Source of the DNA: Corella eumyota
Lineage: Eukaryota; Chordata; Ascidiacea; Phlebobranchia; Corellidae
Reading direction: 5' to 3'
Assembly (NCBI GenBank): GCA_963082875.1
Contig: OY720102.1
Span: 13,180,990-13,244,989, forward strand
Length of the DNA: 64,000 nt
Positions 12,101 to 27,100 of the stretch are shown piece by piece (the stretch's first letter is position 1; every line of letters starts with the position of its first letter). The position numbers and the translations under genes were made by a program. The notes beneath the pieces were generated by a model, which saw nothing but the letters and a program-made list of their open reading frames with translations, was not told the origin of the DNA and searched no databases.

Positions 12101-15100
12101 AAACTATGCTCAAAACTCTTTAAGAGCGCTGTGGCCCAAAAAATTGTTTCTGTTAGTTTTAATTACCCACTTTGACAGTCTTACATTAACATTGCTTTGG
12201 CGCTATTGCTTAAACAGTTTCTCTAACGCTGCTACATATTTTTACTCAGGTTGCTGTATGTACAGTTGGGTCATTAATTTAACTTTTACATTCTCTAATT
12301 CCAATATTAGTTTCTTGTAACCTTGAACAGAGGTAGCTCTCAAATTTACCATCAGGAATCAGTACCATTAGGTTTTGCATTTATACTTGCCAGTAACCTT
12401 TTGATAAATTCAAAAACATGCTTAAATTTACAAAATATTTTTCTGCTGTTGTGATAAGTTTACAATGCGGCATATTTAATTTTTTTCTTACAATTAGTCG
12501 CTTAACAATTCAAAGTTATGTGTTTGAAATTTTTTTGTTAAAGATTTTTGCAATGGGTCACAAGAAGTTAACCGACTGCTTTTACCAATAAAAGTAATCA
12601 TAAAGTTATTGGCGCTTTATTAACTAACTGTAAATACAAGTTTCAGCTCCTAACAACGCACATAATACATTTTTTTTCTTTCAATCGCTGCTAATCGCAG
12701 ATCTTTCAAATATTAACAGGTACCTACTTATGTGATTTATTATTATTATCTTCCGTTAATGATGAACCTCGTGTGGTAATGCTTAATAAAATATCTGCTG
12801 CACAATGTTGATAGGTTCGGTAGACATTTAAAGCATGTTAAACCAGTTGTTGCAGTGGTTATGGTAGTAGGTAACTGGTTTTAGTAGTAACTAGTTTTAG
12901 TAGTAACTGGTTTTAGTAGGTAACTGGTTTTGGTGGGTAACTGGTTTTAGTAGGTAACTGGTTTTAGTAGGTAACTGGTTTTAGTAGGTAACTGGTTTTA
13001 GTAGGTAACTGGTTTTAGTAGGTAACTGGTTTTAGTAGGTAACTAGTTTCAGTAGGTAACTGGTTTTAGTAGGTAACTGGTTTTGGTAGGTAACTGGTTT
13101 TAGTAGGTAACTGGTTTAAGTAGGTAACTGGTTTTAGTAGTAACTGGTTTTAGTAGTAACTGGTTTTAGTACGTAACTGGTTTTAGTAGGTAACTGGTTT
13201 TAGTAGGTAACTGGTTTTAGTAGGTAACTGGTTTTAGTAGGTAACTCATTCTAGTGGGTAACTGGTTTTGGTAGGTAACTGGTTTTAGTAGGTAACTCAT
13301 TCTAGTGGGTAATTGGTTTTAGTAGGTAACTGGTTTTAGTAGGTAACTGGTTTTAGTAGGTAAATCGTTCTAGTGGGTAACTGGTTTTATTAGATAATTG
13401 GTTTTAGTAGGTAACTGGTTTCAGTAGGTAACTGGTTTTAGTAGATAACTGTTTTAGTAGGTAACTGTTTCAGTAGATAACTGTTTCAGTAGGAAACTGG
13501 TTTTAGTAGGTAACTGGTTTCAGTAGGTAACTGGTTTTAGTAGGAAACTGGTTTAAGTAGGTAACTGGTTTCAGTAGGTAACTGGTTTTAGTAGGTAACT
13601 GGTTTAAGTAGGTAACTGTTGCAGTAGGTAACTAGGTAACTGGTTTCAGTAGGTAACTGGTTTTAGTAGGAAACTGGTTTAAGTAGGTAACTGGTTTCAG
13701 TAGGTAACTGGTTTTAGTAGGTAACTGGTTTAAGTAGGTAACTGTTGCAGTAAGTAACTAGGTAACTGGTTTTAGTAGGTAACTGGTTTTAGTAGGTAAT
13801 TAGTTTCAGTAGGTAACTGGTTTCAGTAGGTAACTGGTTTTAGTAGGTAACTGGTTTCTGTAGGTAACTGGTTTTAGTTGATAACTGTTTCAGTAGGTAA
13901 TTAGTTTCAGTAGGTAACTGGTTTTAGTAGGTAACTGGTTTCAGTAGGTAACTCGTTTTAGTAGGTAACTGGTTTTAGTTGATAACTGTTTCAGTAGGTA
14001 ACTCGTTTTAGTAGGTAACTGGTTTTAGTTGATAACTGTTTCAGTAGGTAACTAGTTTCAGTAGGTAACTGGTTTTAGTAGGTAACTGGTTTCAGTAGGT
14101 AACTAGTTTCAGTAGGTAACTGGTTTTAGTAGGTAACTGGTTTCAGTAGGTAACTCGTTTTAGTAGGTAACTGGTTTTAGTGGTAACTAAGTAATTGGTT
14201 TTAGTAGGTAACTGGTTTTAGTAGGTAACTGGTTCTAGTGGGTAACTGGTTTTAGTAGGTAACTCGTTTCAGTGGGTAACTCGTTCTAGTAGGTAACTGG
14301 TTTCAGTAGGTAACTGAGTTAGTAGGTAACTGGTTTTAGTGGTAACTAGGTAACTGGTTTTAGTAGGTAACTGGTTTTAGTAGGTAACTGGTTTTAGTAG
14401 GTAACTGGTTTTAGTAGGTAACTGGTTTTAGTAGGTAACTGGTTTTAGTAGGTAACTGGTTTTAGTAGGTAACTGGTTTTAGTAGGTAACTTGTTTTAGT
14501 AGGTAACTCGTTTCAGTAGGTAACTGGTTTTAGTAGGTAACTGGTTTTAGTAGGTAACTGGTTTAAGTAGGTAACTGGTTTTAGTAGTAACTGGTTTTAG
14601 TAGGTAACTGGTTTCAGTAGGTAACTGGTTTTAGTAGGTAACTCATTCTAGTGGGTAACTGGTTTTAGTAGGTAACTCGTTCTAGTAGGTAACTGGTTTT
14701 AGTGGTAACTAGGTAACTGGTTTTAGTAGGTAACTGGTTTTAGTAGGTAACTGGTTTCAGTAGGTAACTGGTTTTAGTAGTTAACTCATTCTAGTGGGTA
14801 ACTGGTTTTAGTAGGTAACTCGTTTTAGTAGGTAACTGGTTTTAGTGGTAACTAGGTAACTGGTTTTAGTAGGTAACTGGTTTCAGTAGGTAACTGGTTT
14901 TAGTAGGTAAATCATTCTAGTGGGTAACTGGTTTTAGTAGGTAACTCGTTCTAGTAGGTAACTGGTTTTAGTGGTAACTAGGTAACTGGTTTTAGTAGGT
15001 AACTCGTTCTAGTAGGTAACTGGTTTCAGTAGATAACTGGTTTTAGTAGGTAACTCATTCTAGTGGGTAACTGGTTTTAGTGGTAATTAGGTAACTGGTT

Positions 15101-18100
15101 TTAGTAGGTAACTGGTTTTAGTAGGTAACTGGTTCTAGTAGGTAACTGGTTCTAGTAGGTAACTGGTTTTAGTAGGTAACTCGTTCTAGTAGGTAACTGG
15201 TTTTAGTAGGTAACTAACTTTAGTAAATGACATTGTAATGTATGTTTGCCAGTTGTTGACCTTTAGTGCTATGTACAGTACATAATGTTTTTGTTAGCTA
15301 ATTTTATTTGATTGGTTATTTTTGTGAATTTAATTTGACAAAATAGTTGCTAGTTGGTGTAGAATGGAAAGCTATTTGTTTTTAAACTTCTTCGTTGATT
15401 TTCTTTTTTAAAAAATAATTTAATGTCAGTTTAACAAAAGTTTAATAAAATGAATTATGTTTATATTAAATAACACCTAATACCTTATATATAATAACAT
15501 TATAACAATAATAGTTAAGTTTTTAAAAGAAACTTTAGATTTATGAAAAATATTTTAAATACACATAATTTGTGCCTTATACACATACTAGTGACAATAA
15601 ATTTATTACATTAACCATTAAACCTTTTATAATTGTAGATGATTTTTTATGTAAACAACTTTCCACAAAATGTTTTGAGCAAGCTAGTAGTTTTGTCAAT
15701 GAATTCTGCTCTCCTGTCCAGTTAGACAAACAATTAAAATTTGTTGAGTTAGAACTTGCTGAATATTCTTCCACTGATATTAAATATCTAGATTCAGTTG
15801 ATCACTTTCATACCAGAAAAGAACAATTTAAAAGAATGTCCAAGTTAACTCAACCTGGCAAACACTTTGGTACAAAGATTAAGGTAAATGCCTTATTTGA
15901 ATTAGCAAAAAGAAATGCTGAAGCAGCAGCTGAAAGGAAATTCAACAAAGAGCCAAGAAATGAAGCTGAACGACTTGAATTAGACAAGAAAAAAAGAGAC
16001 TTTACTAAAATACATTCTAAAATTGTGGCTCTTGTTGGGCACGCAGGGACTGGTAAATCAACTTTTATTAAAATTCTGATTCAGGAAATTTTTTCTGAAA
16101 ATAGAGACTTTCTTCAGAATATAAAATTTATATTCTGCATTATTTTGCGATCAGTTGATTTTCGTGAAAAAATGTCCATTTTCAGGTTTCTTGTTGCAAA
16201 TTCATCTATAGATTGGAATCAACCAGAGTCTACTGATGTAGAATCATTTAATTGCATTAAAAACAGTTCTGACACAATCCTCATCTTTGATGGACTGGAT
16301 GAAGCTAATAGTACTACCTTAGGGAAAGCACCTAAAAACTTGGCATCTACAAAAGGCTTTGCTGAAGAAATTATAAAAAACATTTTTAATGGAAAGTTAT
16401 TTCCCAATGCTTATAAGTTTATCACTTCTCGACCAAGGCAAATGTATGAGTGGCATCCTTCTTGCAGACCTATCTTAGTGTTAAAACTACTTGGTTTCAA
16501 TAAGGAAGCACAAAAAAACATTTGCGTGCAAATATGTGGGGAAAATTCATCTGAAGTATCTAAGTACTTGCAGAAACATCCAGACATTGATGCTTACAAT
16601 TATGTTCCTGTCAAATGTATTCTATCCATGCACTGCATTAATCAAGCAATTTTGTCGGGCTCTGAAGTTAATCTAAAAACTATGACAAATGTTATGCTTG
16701 CTTCTTTAAAGCATTATATGAGGTCAGATCATTTTCCTGACATCACAGAAGTTCTTGAGAACGAATTTAAATGTCTAGCTTATCTTGCATGGAATGGGTT
16801 TGAGAACAAAAAAATTATTTTTGATCAAAAAGACATTAAAAAGGCTGGAATTACAAAAAAAATGCTTAAAACTTTTCTTGACACTTTTGTTTATGATTCG
16901 TCAAACATGAAAGTCAAGATATTAGAAGGAGACAAACGAAGCAACTTCAGTCATCTCACCTGGCAAGAACTGTTTGCTGCCATGTATTTATTTTTATGGG
17001 CAAGTCTGATCGATTTTCAAGAATGTGTTCCACAGTTTTCCACTAGTCGATGGGAAGTAGTCACAAAATTTCTGTTTGGGTTTTACAATTCCAAGGATTT
17101 GTCTGAATTTCAATCTGGTTCTTCAACAGCTTATGATAAGAAACAAGCTGTTCTAAAAACATATGCTCAAGATTTGTGTAAAAATGTTGATTCTTCATCA
17201 ACTATTAATGTACTTAGCAGTTATTTGTATGAATCCAACAATGATGACCTCAACCAGTCTGTTCTAAGTCTTCTACCTGATCATTTAGTACTTGAGTTTA
17301 AGGAATCTTTGTTGCCGAGTGACTACATCCATCTTGGCTACTTGTTTGAACAACTGACCAAACCTCTTTCTTTAAAGATGTGGTTAAGACGAGGAGAAGT
17401 TGACCACTCTCAACTGCCCAGTATCTTTAAAGGTTTAAAAGTGAAGGTAAGCAAAAACATTATTGTTATTTTGAATATGATGCCCAGGCTAAATTTACAC
17501 TGGAAATTTATTTACTAAAGTAGATAAAATCACCAAAATTTATAGATTTGTATTCAATATTATTTTAATATTTTTATTGTTATAATAAAACTTTTTGTTT
17601 GAATAAGTAATTTGCAATTTTGTAAAAAGTAAAATTTTAACAATGCTCATACTATGTAACAATGGCCCATTGTTGAGATACAAACACCCATTTTGTATTT
17701 TCCCCAAATTACTTTATTCAATAAACAAAGTTTTAATAAATTTTTGAAAGCAAAACTCAACATTCTTTACCTGAATACAAAATAAATTTAGAATATTAAA
17801 TAAAAAATAATGTAAAAACTCGAACTTTTACTATTTAGTATGCCTACTTAAAGCAGGCAGATTTATATTACCATAAAGGTAGGTTACAAAACTACACAAG
17901 CATTTTAGGTTTACGTAACAAGTCTTATTATTTACAATTATAACAAAGAAAACAGAAATTGATGTTAACTTTAAATTTTTTTCGCATAAAAAAAACTCTC
18001 ATAAAATATTGATCTAAACAAAGCTTAAAATAATTTGTTTTATAAACTAAAAAATATGGGTTAAAATAATATTTACCCCCATATTATTGCTGGGGATTTT

Positions 18101-21100
18101 ATTATTACCCCTAAATATTTTTGTACTCACTGGGTTAATTGCAAAGTATTGTTATATAAATATCTGAACTTAAAGTAATTAAAGTTATCAAAACTAAATT
18201 TCAAATTTATTTTAACTAGCTTTAAATAAGAATTAAAATGTTGGTAATTATTATTTAAATTCTAAATGCTCATAATTACTATTTTATAAAGAATATATTT
18301 TTTAAAACTTTTTTTTAGGTAATTAAATTGAGGTAATCTTTAAATTAAGTAAAATATAAATTTTGTTTTAGATAAAGTTAAACTTATCATGGAACATAAT
18401 TAGTGATAAAGCTGCAACATTACTGGGTGAGGTTATTGACAAGTTTGAGAAACTTGACATTCGGAAGTGTAAAATCACAGAAGTTGGTGGATTGGCCATT
18501 GCTAGAAGTTGTTCAAAACTAACACATCCTGTAAGTATATTACTTTATTGCTTGGTATTTAAAGATTAATTGTTTTAACAAGCACTAGATTTAAATAACA
18601 TTTAATATTAAAATTACTTTATGTAATAACAAAACTTTTTTTATTTAGTTTATAGAAATATAAACACAATTTTATTTTTAATTTTATAACAAGAAGTAAA
18701 AACGGTCACAATGCCCATTAACTTTAACAATGGGGGATTGTTAAGTTACAATTTATTGTATTATATTTAAATAAAATTATTTTTTGTATTTCCTCAGGAT
18801 CAAATTATTTAAAAATTAAAAGTTTAAAGAAATATTTACAACAAAATTTTACTTTATTAACTTTTGGAGAATTTTAAACTTAAAATAAACAAAAATATTT
18901 AATTTAACAATTAATGCATTATTTTTAATGAAATTAAACAAATTCAGTTTTAAACATTTAAATATTTTGGCTCATTTATTAAAAATCGATTTATAAATTA
19001 ACAGTAAAATTTTATTAAAACAATAAGTGTGATAATAAGTAAATTTTAATTAAAGTTTAAATATTTCAGATAAATAACAAGTTAGTAAAAATTAAATGTT
19101 GGTCATTTAGTGTTACTTCAAAATTTTAGTTATTATTATTTTTATAAAGTATTTTGTTAAACAGTTTTTATTCTAGTTAATTTAATTAAAGTAATCTTTA
19201 AATTAAGTAAAATATAAATTTTGTTTTAGATAAAGTTGAACTTATCATTGAACAAAATCGGTGATGAAGCTGCAACATTACTGGGTGAAGTTATTGACAA
19301 GTTTGAGGAACTTAATATTAGGAGTTGTAACATCACAGAAGTTGGTGGATTGGCCATTGCCAGAGGTTGTTCAAAACTAACGAATACTGTAAGTATATTA
19401 CTTTATTGCTTGGTATTTAAAGATTAATTATTTAAACAAACACTAGATTTAAATAACATTCAATATTAAAATTGCTTTATGTAATAACAAAACTTTTTTA
19501 TTTAGTTTATAGAAATATAAACATAAATTTATTTTCGAATTTATAACAAGAAGTAGAAAAGTCACAATACCCATTAACTTTAACAATGGGTCATAGTTAA
19601 ATTACAATTTATTGTATTATATTTAAATAAAATTATTTTTTGTATTTCCTCAGGATCAAATTATTTAAAAATTAAAAGTTTAAAGAAATATTTACAACAA
19701 AATTTTACTTTATTAACTTTTGGAGAATTTTAAACTTAAAATAAACAAAAATATTTAATTTAACAATTAATACATTATTTTTAATGAAATTAAACAAATT
19801 CAGTTTTAAACATTTAAATATTTTGGCTGATTTATTAAAAAACGATTTATAAATTAACAGTAAAATTTAGGAGTTATTAAAGTCGAGTTAACTTAATCCT
19901 CAGTTAACTTTTTATTTTTTTTGTGTTATTAAAGTCGAGTTAAACTCGGATTAACTAATCCTAGTTTTACTTTAGATTTTGGTCTAAAAACTGGTTTAAA
20001 CCGGTTTGAAATCGCTATAGCGAATCAAAACAGCGAACAACAAATTTTGTTGATTTTCGCTGTAACCAAGGACGTTTTGTTCACTTTTTTGCACGAGATT
20101 TAAGTTTTTGTAAATAATAAGCCTAAACGTGATTTTGAAGGGTTTTAGTAATAATTTAACATTTAACTTTCTTTATTAAGTTAGACTTAGTTAAGATTAG
20201 TTACTTTTTAGTTAAGAAAACAGAACTTTAGCCTATTCATGCTTAAGATTACTATTATAAAAAAATGAATGCTATAGAAACTTTTTTACGAATTGTTCTT
20301 AAATATTGTCAATAGGAATAAACGATTGTTAAGTGATTTTTTATTAAAATGGATACTTTGGAAATCATTGAAATAATAAATACAAATTACGAAATTCCCC
20401 AAAAACGACTAAAAGATATCACAAATTCCCTGGAAAAATATACAGAAAGAAAAATAGTCCAGCGTTACAGATTTAATAAAAATAGCATTTTACAGCTTTA
20501 TAACATTACTGAAAAAGATTTAAGTTTAAAAATTAGAAGCCATGGTGTTTCAGCATTGTTGCAGCTTTTGGTAACCCTTAGGTTTTATGCAACAGAAAAT
20601 TTGCAACGTAGTGATGGAGACTTAGTTGGAGTACATAGATGCACAGTGTGCCTGATCGTACATTGGATTTCTAAGTGTATAGCTTCGCGCAAACACTTAT
20701 TTGTAACATTTCCTTATGGATTGGCTCTGCAAACATGCATGGATGATTTCGGGCAAGTTTCAGGGTTTCCCAACGTAGTTGGAGCAATAGATGGTACTCA
20801 TATCCTTATTGTTTCACCTGGTGGTGATTCTCCTAAGGTGTTCAGAAACAGAAAAGGTTCAGGGTTTCAGTTAAAGTTTAGGCCATCTGTGATGCTCACC
20901 GAGTATTTACCAACATTGTTGTGCGTTGGCCAGGATCGACTGACTCCCGAATTTTTGAAAATTTAAGAATTTGTGACCATTTTGAAGATTGATATTTGTC
21001 TGGTCTGTTGTTAGGTGACAATGGTTTACCCCTATAAGAAATATTTAATGACTCCTTTACTTCATCCCTTAACATTACCACAAAAAAATACAATAAAGCT

Positions 21101-24100
21101 CACATAAAAACAAGATCAAGGATTGCACAGTCTTTTGGCATTTTCAAACAAAGGTTTCGGGCTCCTATAATTCCACTTCGGACACGTCCGGACAATTCAA
21201 TAATTATAATAGTTGCAATTATGTGTCTTCATAATTTTGCACTAAAAGCAAGGCAAGAAGAACTGGCACCTTATGATGCTGAAATTCCAGTAATTGAAAC
21301 AAATGGAGAAGCTGGTCATTCATTGGCTGGGTGAGCTGTGCGAGACCAAATAACAAATAACTATTTTCAGTAATATTTAAATTTAAGAAGAAATTTTTAC
21401 TTTAATATAGTTAAACTGCATAAAAATTATTGTTTATGTGTTTTATGTAATCTTTTTGTAGCTAGGAAAAACAATGGATAAAAAAATTAGAACTCTTAAC
21501 TACGATCAAAGCTAAGGAGAACTGTTGGAATTGGTAAAATCTTATCCAGTTATAACTTCAAAATTAACAAATTCTTCTACCACAACTGCAAAAAAAAGCT
21601 TGGGTTGATTTAACTAAAAAATTTAATTTAATCAATATATGATGCAATAGAACACCAGAAAATTTACCAAAATTTATACAAAAATATTAAAAAGAAAGCC
21701 AAATCAGCTAATACAGAACAAAAAAAAAAAATTTGAAAAACAGGAGGTGGCCTACCACCTAATCCCATTAGCTCTTTTACACAGAAAGTCATTTGTGAGT
21801 AACAATTATATTTTATGATAATAACACACAACGATAAATTTACTACAAACCTGCAAAACTTTGTTTTAAATAATAGCTCTAATTGTCAATGAAATCAATT
21901 CACTGCACAACAGTTTTGATGATGATGCCTTGCTGATTCTTGATCTTACTGGTAGCACCCCAGTCATGATCAAATTGTTACTGAATGTTCTTTAAATGAA
22001 GACATTTTTTTAGCCTGTAAAGAATAAATAGGTTAAATTTTATGTTGTGAATATTATTACCAATAAAGAGTTTTAGTTTTAAAAAAAGAAGTTACAAATA
22101 TTTAATTTTAAATTATGTTGTAAAAAAAGTAATACCAGTCTCACCTAAGGAAAAACAAAAAAATAGTGTTAATCAAATACTAAGTAAGTCAATACAAAAA
22201 AATAAATATTGTTGTCACCTTTAAGTTTAGTAATTTTTGTAATGAAGTTATTTAAATAATTTAAAAAAAGGTCTTTAAAAAGAAAAAGTGATTCTGGTGA
22301 GGTAAGGGAGGCAAAAATGTTACTACTTAGGCAGGAAATAGAAAATAAAAAAGAAATTCATATACTAACCAAAAAGTTACTAATAAAGGACCAAGAAATG
22401 AAAATTAAAGAACACGATTTAAAAATGAAAGAACTTGAAATAAAAATAGAGCAAACAAAAAATTTAAAAAATTACCGAGCAGAATGTTTAAACAACTTTT
22501 ATGAAATTTAATAGTTTGCATATTTAATTATTGTATTATTTATGTTTTTATATTTTGTTACCTAAAAAAAATAGTTATCTATTAAAATTTAAATAAAAGG
22601 GTTTACTTTCCACTTCGCATGAATATAAAAACAAAGCTTTTCTAGATTGAAAATATGATACCCTGTCCAAAATAGGTATTTACCGAGAGCAAAATGCTTA
22701 AAACCATCATCGCGCATTTCCTTGTTTAGCCAACCCAGGGTGGACGGTTTTTAACTTCAACGACATAAAAGTATTCTCTAAACTTTGTGACCTGTCCATT
22801 GTTAGGGATTGACAGGATGTTTGTAATTTCTAATTTCAAACAATAAAGGTTAAATATATTGCCCTTGTGACAACTTAATAAAAACTACTTAAATAGTTAA
22901 TTATAAATCTTTTAACTAAATTTATTTGGCAGAGCCCATATAAAACTTTGGTTGTAACTGACTATACACATTTTATATGCAACAGGAGACAAAAATATGT
23001 AAAATACCTTGCAATGATATGTCCGGTACATCACTGACGGATTGACTGACTGACAGACTGACTAAAGCCATTACAACCAGTACTATTTGGGGTTGCCAGA
23101 AGCTTCGGCCGTGAGAAGCTTCGGCCAGAAGGTTCGGCCTGCAAAAAAAACGCGGGGGGGGTCGGTGATGAAAAAACGTTTCCGTAATTTCGTTTTAAAT
23201 ATTGATAGTATAAGTTTAAAATCAATGGAATGTACGCTAGCATGAATTTTTTACCTCAAAAGCGTCCGCCTTTAATCGATTTCAAAATTTCGTTTTTAAA
23301 AAAAATCTTTAAAAAAATAAATATTTTAAAAACTAACATATATATTCATGGAATCAAATGATTACAATTTTTGTATGTATTATACTTTTTGTCAAATTTT
23401 ATTTTGAATTTCAATAAAATACAGTCTTACGTTGACATCAAACGCGGGCTTTACGCCGTGCACTTCCCGCAGTTGAATGAAAAATTATGCAGGCCATAAG
23501 CGCCCGTCTTTAATCTGTTTTAAAAATACATTTTTGGAACAAAAATTTAAAAAAAAATAACTATTCTAAAAACTAACATATACATTTTTTGTAACAACTT
23601 TTTAAATTTTTTTTTGATATATTATACTTTTTGTCAAATTTTATTTTGAGTATCGGTAAAATTTGGTCTTAAGCTGACATTTTACGCGGCAATTTCGACA
23701 CCGATCCCCCGCGTTTTTTGCAGGCCGAACTTTCTGGCCGAAGCTTCTCACAGCCAAAGTTTCTGGCAACCAATAAAATACTACTTAAATAGTTAATTAT
23801 AAATCTTTTAACCAAATTTATTTGGCAGAACCATAAAAAACTTTTGACGATTTACGGATTGACTGAAGCCATTACAACCAGTACTAACTTACTAATTATA
23901 CAACTTTGCTTTGCTGTTATATTGTTTTCCATAAGCTACCTATGAATTACCTATTGACTCTGTCCAAACGATCACAACAACTTTTAGGCCAATCTAGTTT
24001 TACTATTAGACTATTGCCGTAATTTTTTTTTGATAAAGTAGCTAATTAATTTTAAGTTAATCTGAGTTTAAACTACCTTAGTTTGCGGGTTAAATTTTAG

Positions 24101-27100
24101 CGATTTAACTCAAGTTTAATCTGCAATTACCGTTAACTCGACTTTAATTACTCCACCCTAAGTGTGATAATAAGTAAATTTTAATTAAAGTTTAAATATT
24201 CTAAATAAATAACAAGTTAGTAAAAATTAAATAATGGCCATTTTTGTGTTACTTCAAAATTTTAGTTATTATTATTTTTATAAAGTGTTTTGTTAAACTG
24301 TTTTTTATCTTAGTTATTTTAATTAATGTAATCTTTAATTAAAGTAAAATATAAATTTTGTTTTAGATAAAGTTGGACTTATCAGGGAACGAAATTAGTG
24401 ATGAAGCTGCAACATTACTGGGTGAGGTTATTGACAAGTTTGAGGAACTTAATATTAGGAATTGTAACATCACAGAAGTTGGTGAATTGGCCATTGCTAG
24501 AAGTTGTTTAAAACTAACACATCCTGTAAGTATATTACTTTATTGCTTGGTATTTTTCAATTTTTTTATTTAAACAAGCACTAGATTTAAATAACATTTA
24601 TTATTAAAATTACTTTATGTAAAAACAAAACTTTTTTATTTAGTTTATAGAAATATAAACACAATTTTATTTTCAATTTTATAACAAGAAGTAAAAACGG
24701 TCACAATGCCCATTAACTTTAACAATGGGTCATTGTTAAGTTACAACTTATTGTATTATATTTAAATAAAATGAATTTTTTGTATTTCCTCAGAATCAAA
24801 TTATTTAAAAATTAAAAGTTTTAAGGAAATATTTAAAACAAAATTACTTTATAAACTTTTGAAGCATTTTAAACTTAAAATAAACAAAAATAATTAAGTT
24901 TAACAATTAATACATTATTTTAGTGACATTAAACAAATTCAGTTTTAAACATTTAAATATTTTGGCTCATTTATTAAAAAACATTTATAAATTAACAGTA
25001 AAATTTTATTAAAACAATAAGTGTGATAATAAGTAAATTTTAATTAAAGTTTAAATATTCTAAATAAATAACAAGTTAGTAAAAATTAAATGTTGGTCAT
25101 TTTTGTGTTACTTCAAAATTTTAGTTATTATTATTTTTATAAAGTATTTTGTTAAACAGTTTTTATTCTAGTTATTTCAATTAAAGTAATCTTTAAATTA
25201 AGTAAAATATAAATTTTGTTTTAGATAAAGTTGAACTTATCAGATAACAAAATTGGTGATGGAACTGTAACATTACTGGGTGAGGTTATTGACAAGTTTG
25301 AGGAACTTAATATTAGTGAGTGTAACATCACAGAAGTTGGTGAATTGGCCATTGCTAGAGCTTGTTCAAAACTAACACATCCTGTAAGTATATTACTTTA
25401 TTGCTTGGTATTTAAGGATTAATTATTTAAACAAGCACTAGATTTAAATAACATTTATTACTAAAATTACTTTATGTAACAACAAAACTTTTTCATTTAG
25501 TTTATAGAAATATAAACACAAATTTATTTTCAATTTTATAACAAGAAGTAAAAACGGTCACAATGCCCATTAACTTTAACAATGGGTCATAGTTAAATTA
25601 CAATTTATTGTATTATATTTAAATAAAATTATTTTTTGTATTTCCTCAGGATCAAATTATCTAAAAATTAAAAGTTTAAAGAAATATTTACAACAAAATT
25701 TTACTTTATTAACTTTTGGAGAATTTTAAACTTAAAATAAACAAAAATATTTAATTTAACAATTAATACATTATTTTTAATGACATTAAACAAATTCAGT
25801 TTTAAACATTTAAATATTTTGGCTCATTTATTAAAAAAACGATTTATTAATTAACAGTAAAATTTTATTAAAACAATAAGTGTGGAGTTATTAAAGTCGA
25901 GTTAACTTAATCCCCGATTAACTTTTTATTTTTTTTGTGTTATTGAAGTCGAGTTAAACTCGGATTAACTAATCCTAGTTTAACTTGAGATTTTTGTTTA
26001 AAAACTCGTCTAAACCAGTTTGAAATTGCTATAGCGAATCAAAACAGCGAACGACAATTTTTGTTGATTTTCGTTGTAACCAAGGGTGGTTTGTTCACTT
26101 TTTTGCACGAGATTTAAGTTTTTGTAAATAATAAGGCTAAACGTGATTTCGAAGGGTTTTAGTAATAATTTAACATTTAACTTTCTTTATTAAGTTAGAA
26201 TTAGTTAAGATTAGTTACTGTTAGTTAAGAAAAAACAGGCCTTTAGCCTATTCATGCTTAAGATTACTATTATAAAAAAATGAATGCTATAGAAACTTCT
26301 TTTACAAATTGTTCTTAAATGTTGTCAATAGGAATAAACGATTGTTAAGTAATTTTTTATTAAAATGGATACTTTGGAAATCGTTAAAATAACAAATACA
26401 AAATACGAAATTCCCAAAAAACAATAAAAAGATTTCACAAATCCCTGGAAAAATATACAGAAAGAGAAATAGTCCAGCGTTACAGATTTAATAAAAATAG
26501 CATTTTACAGCTTTATAACATTATAAAAATTAGAAGCCATGGCGTTCCAGCATTGTTGCAGCTTTTCGTAACCCTTAGGTTTTATGCAACAGGAAATTTG
26601 CAATGCAGTGATGGAGACTTAGTTGGGGTACATAGATGCACGGTGTGCCTTATCGTACACCGGATTTCTAAGGGATTTCCAATTCCACTTTGAAAATATC
26701 TGGACAATTTAATAATTAAAATAGTTGCAATTATGTGTCTTCATAATTTTGCACTAAAAACAAGGCAAGAAAAACTGGCGCCTTACGACGCTGAAATCCC
26801 AGTAATTGAAACAAATGGAGGAGCTGGTCATTTATTGGCTGGGTGAGCTGTGCAAGACCAAATAACAAATAACTATTTTCAGTAATATTTAAATTTAGGA
26901 AGAAATTTTTACGTTAATATAGTTAGACTGCATAAAAATGTTTGTTTATGTGTTTTATGTAATCTTTTTGTAGCTAGAAATAAAATGGATAAAAAAAAAT
27001 TAGAACTCTTAACTACGATCAAAGCAAAGGAGAAGTACTGTTGGAATTGGTAAAATCTTATCCAGTTATAACTTCAAAATTAACAAATTCTTCTACCACA

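Larger units (their letters stand above)
19870..24158 (+). mobile_element. PIF/Harbinger transposon copy A
   Basis: Inverted ends: GGAGTTATTAAAGTCGAG at the left, and GTTAACTCGACTTTAATTACTC with CACCC at the right, followed by TAA. The left boundary has lost a few bases and its TAA compared with copy B. It contains a decayed HARBI1-like transposase (20349 onward), a Myb/SANT-like gene (about 21475-21800), a coiled-coil segment (22317-22511) and a later foldback element (23091-23771). It lies in an intron of the LRR array. Confidence 0.85.

Noticed and set aside
12867-15225. CRISPR-like array
   Set aside because: Units are contiguous with no unique spacers and the context is eukaryotic.
15572-15638. 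ATG at 15572 as start of the NACHT protein
   Set aside because: The acceptor at 15638 fits the phase of the Death-domain exon at 11382, and the 22 residues before it look like intron translation.
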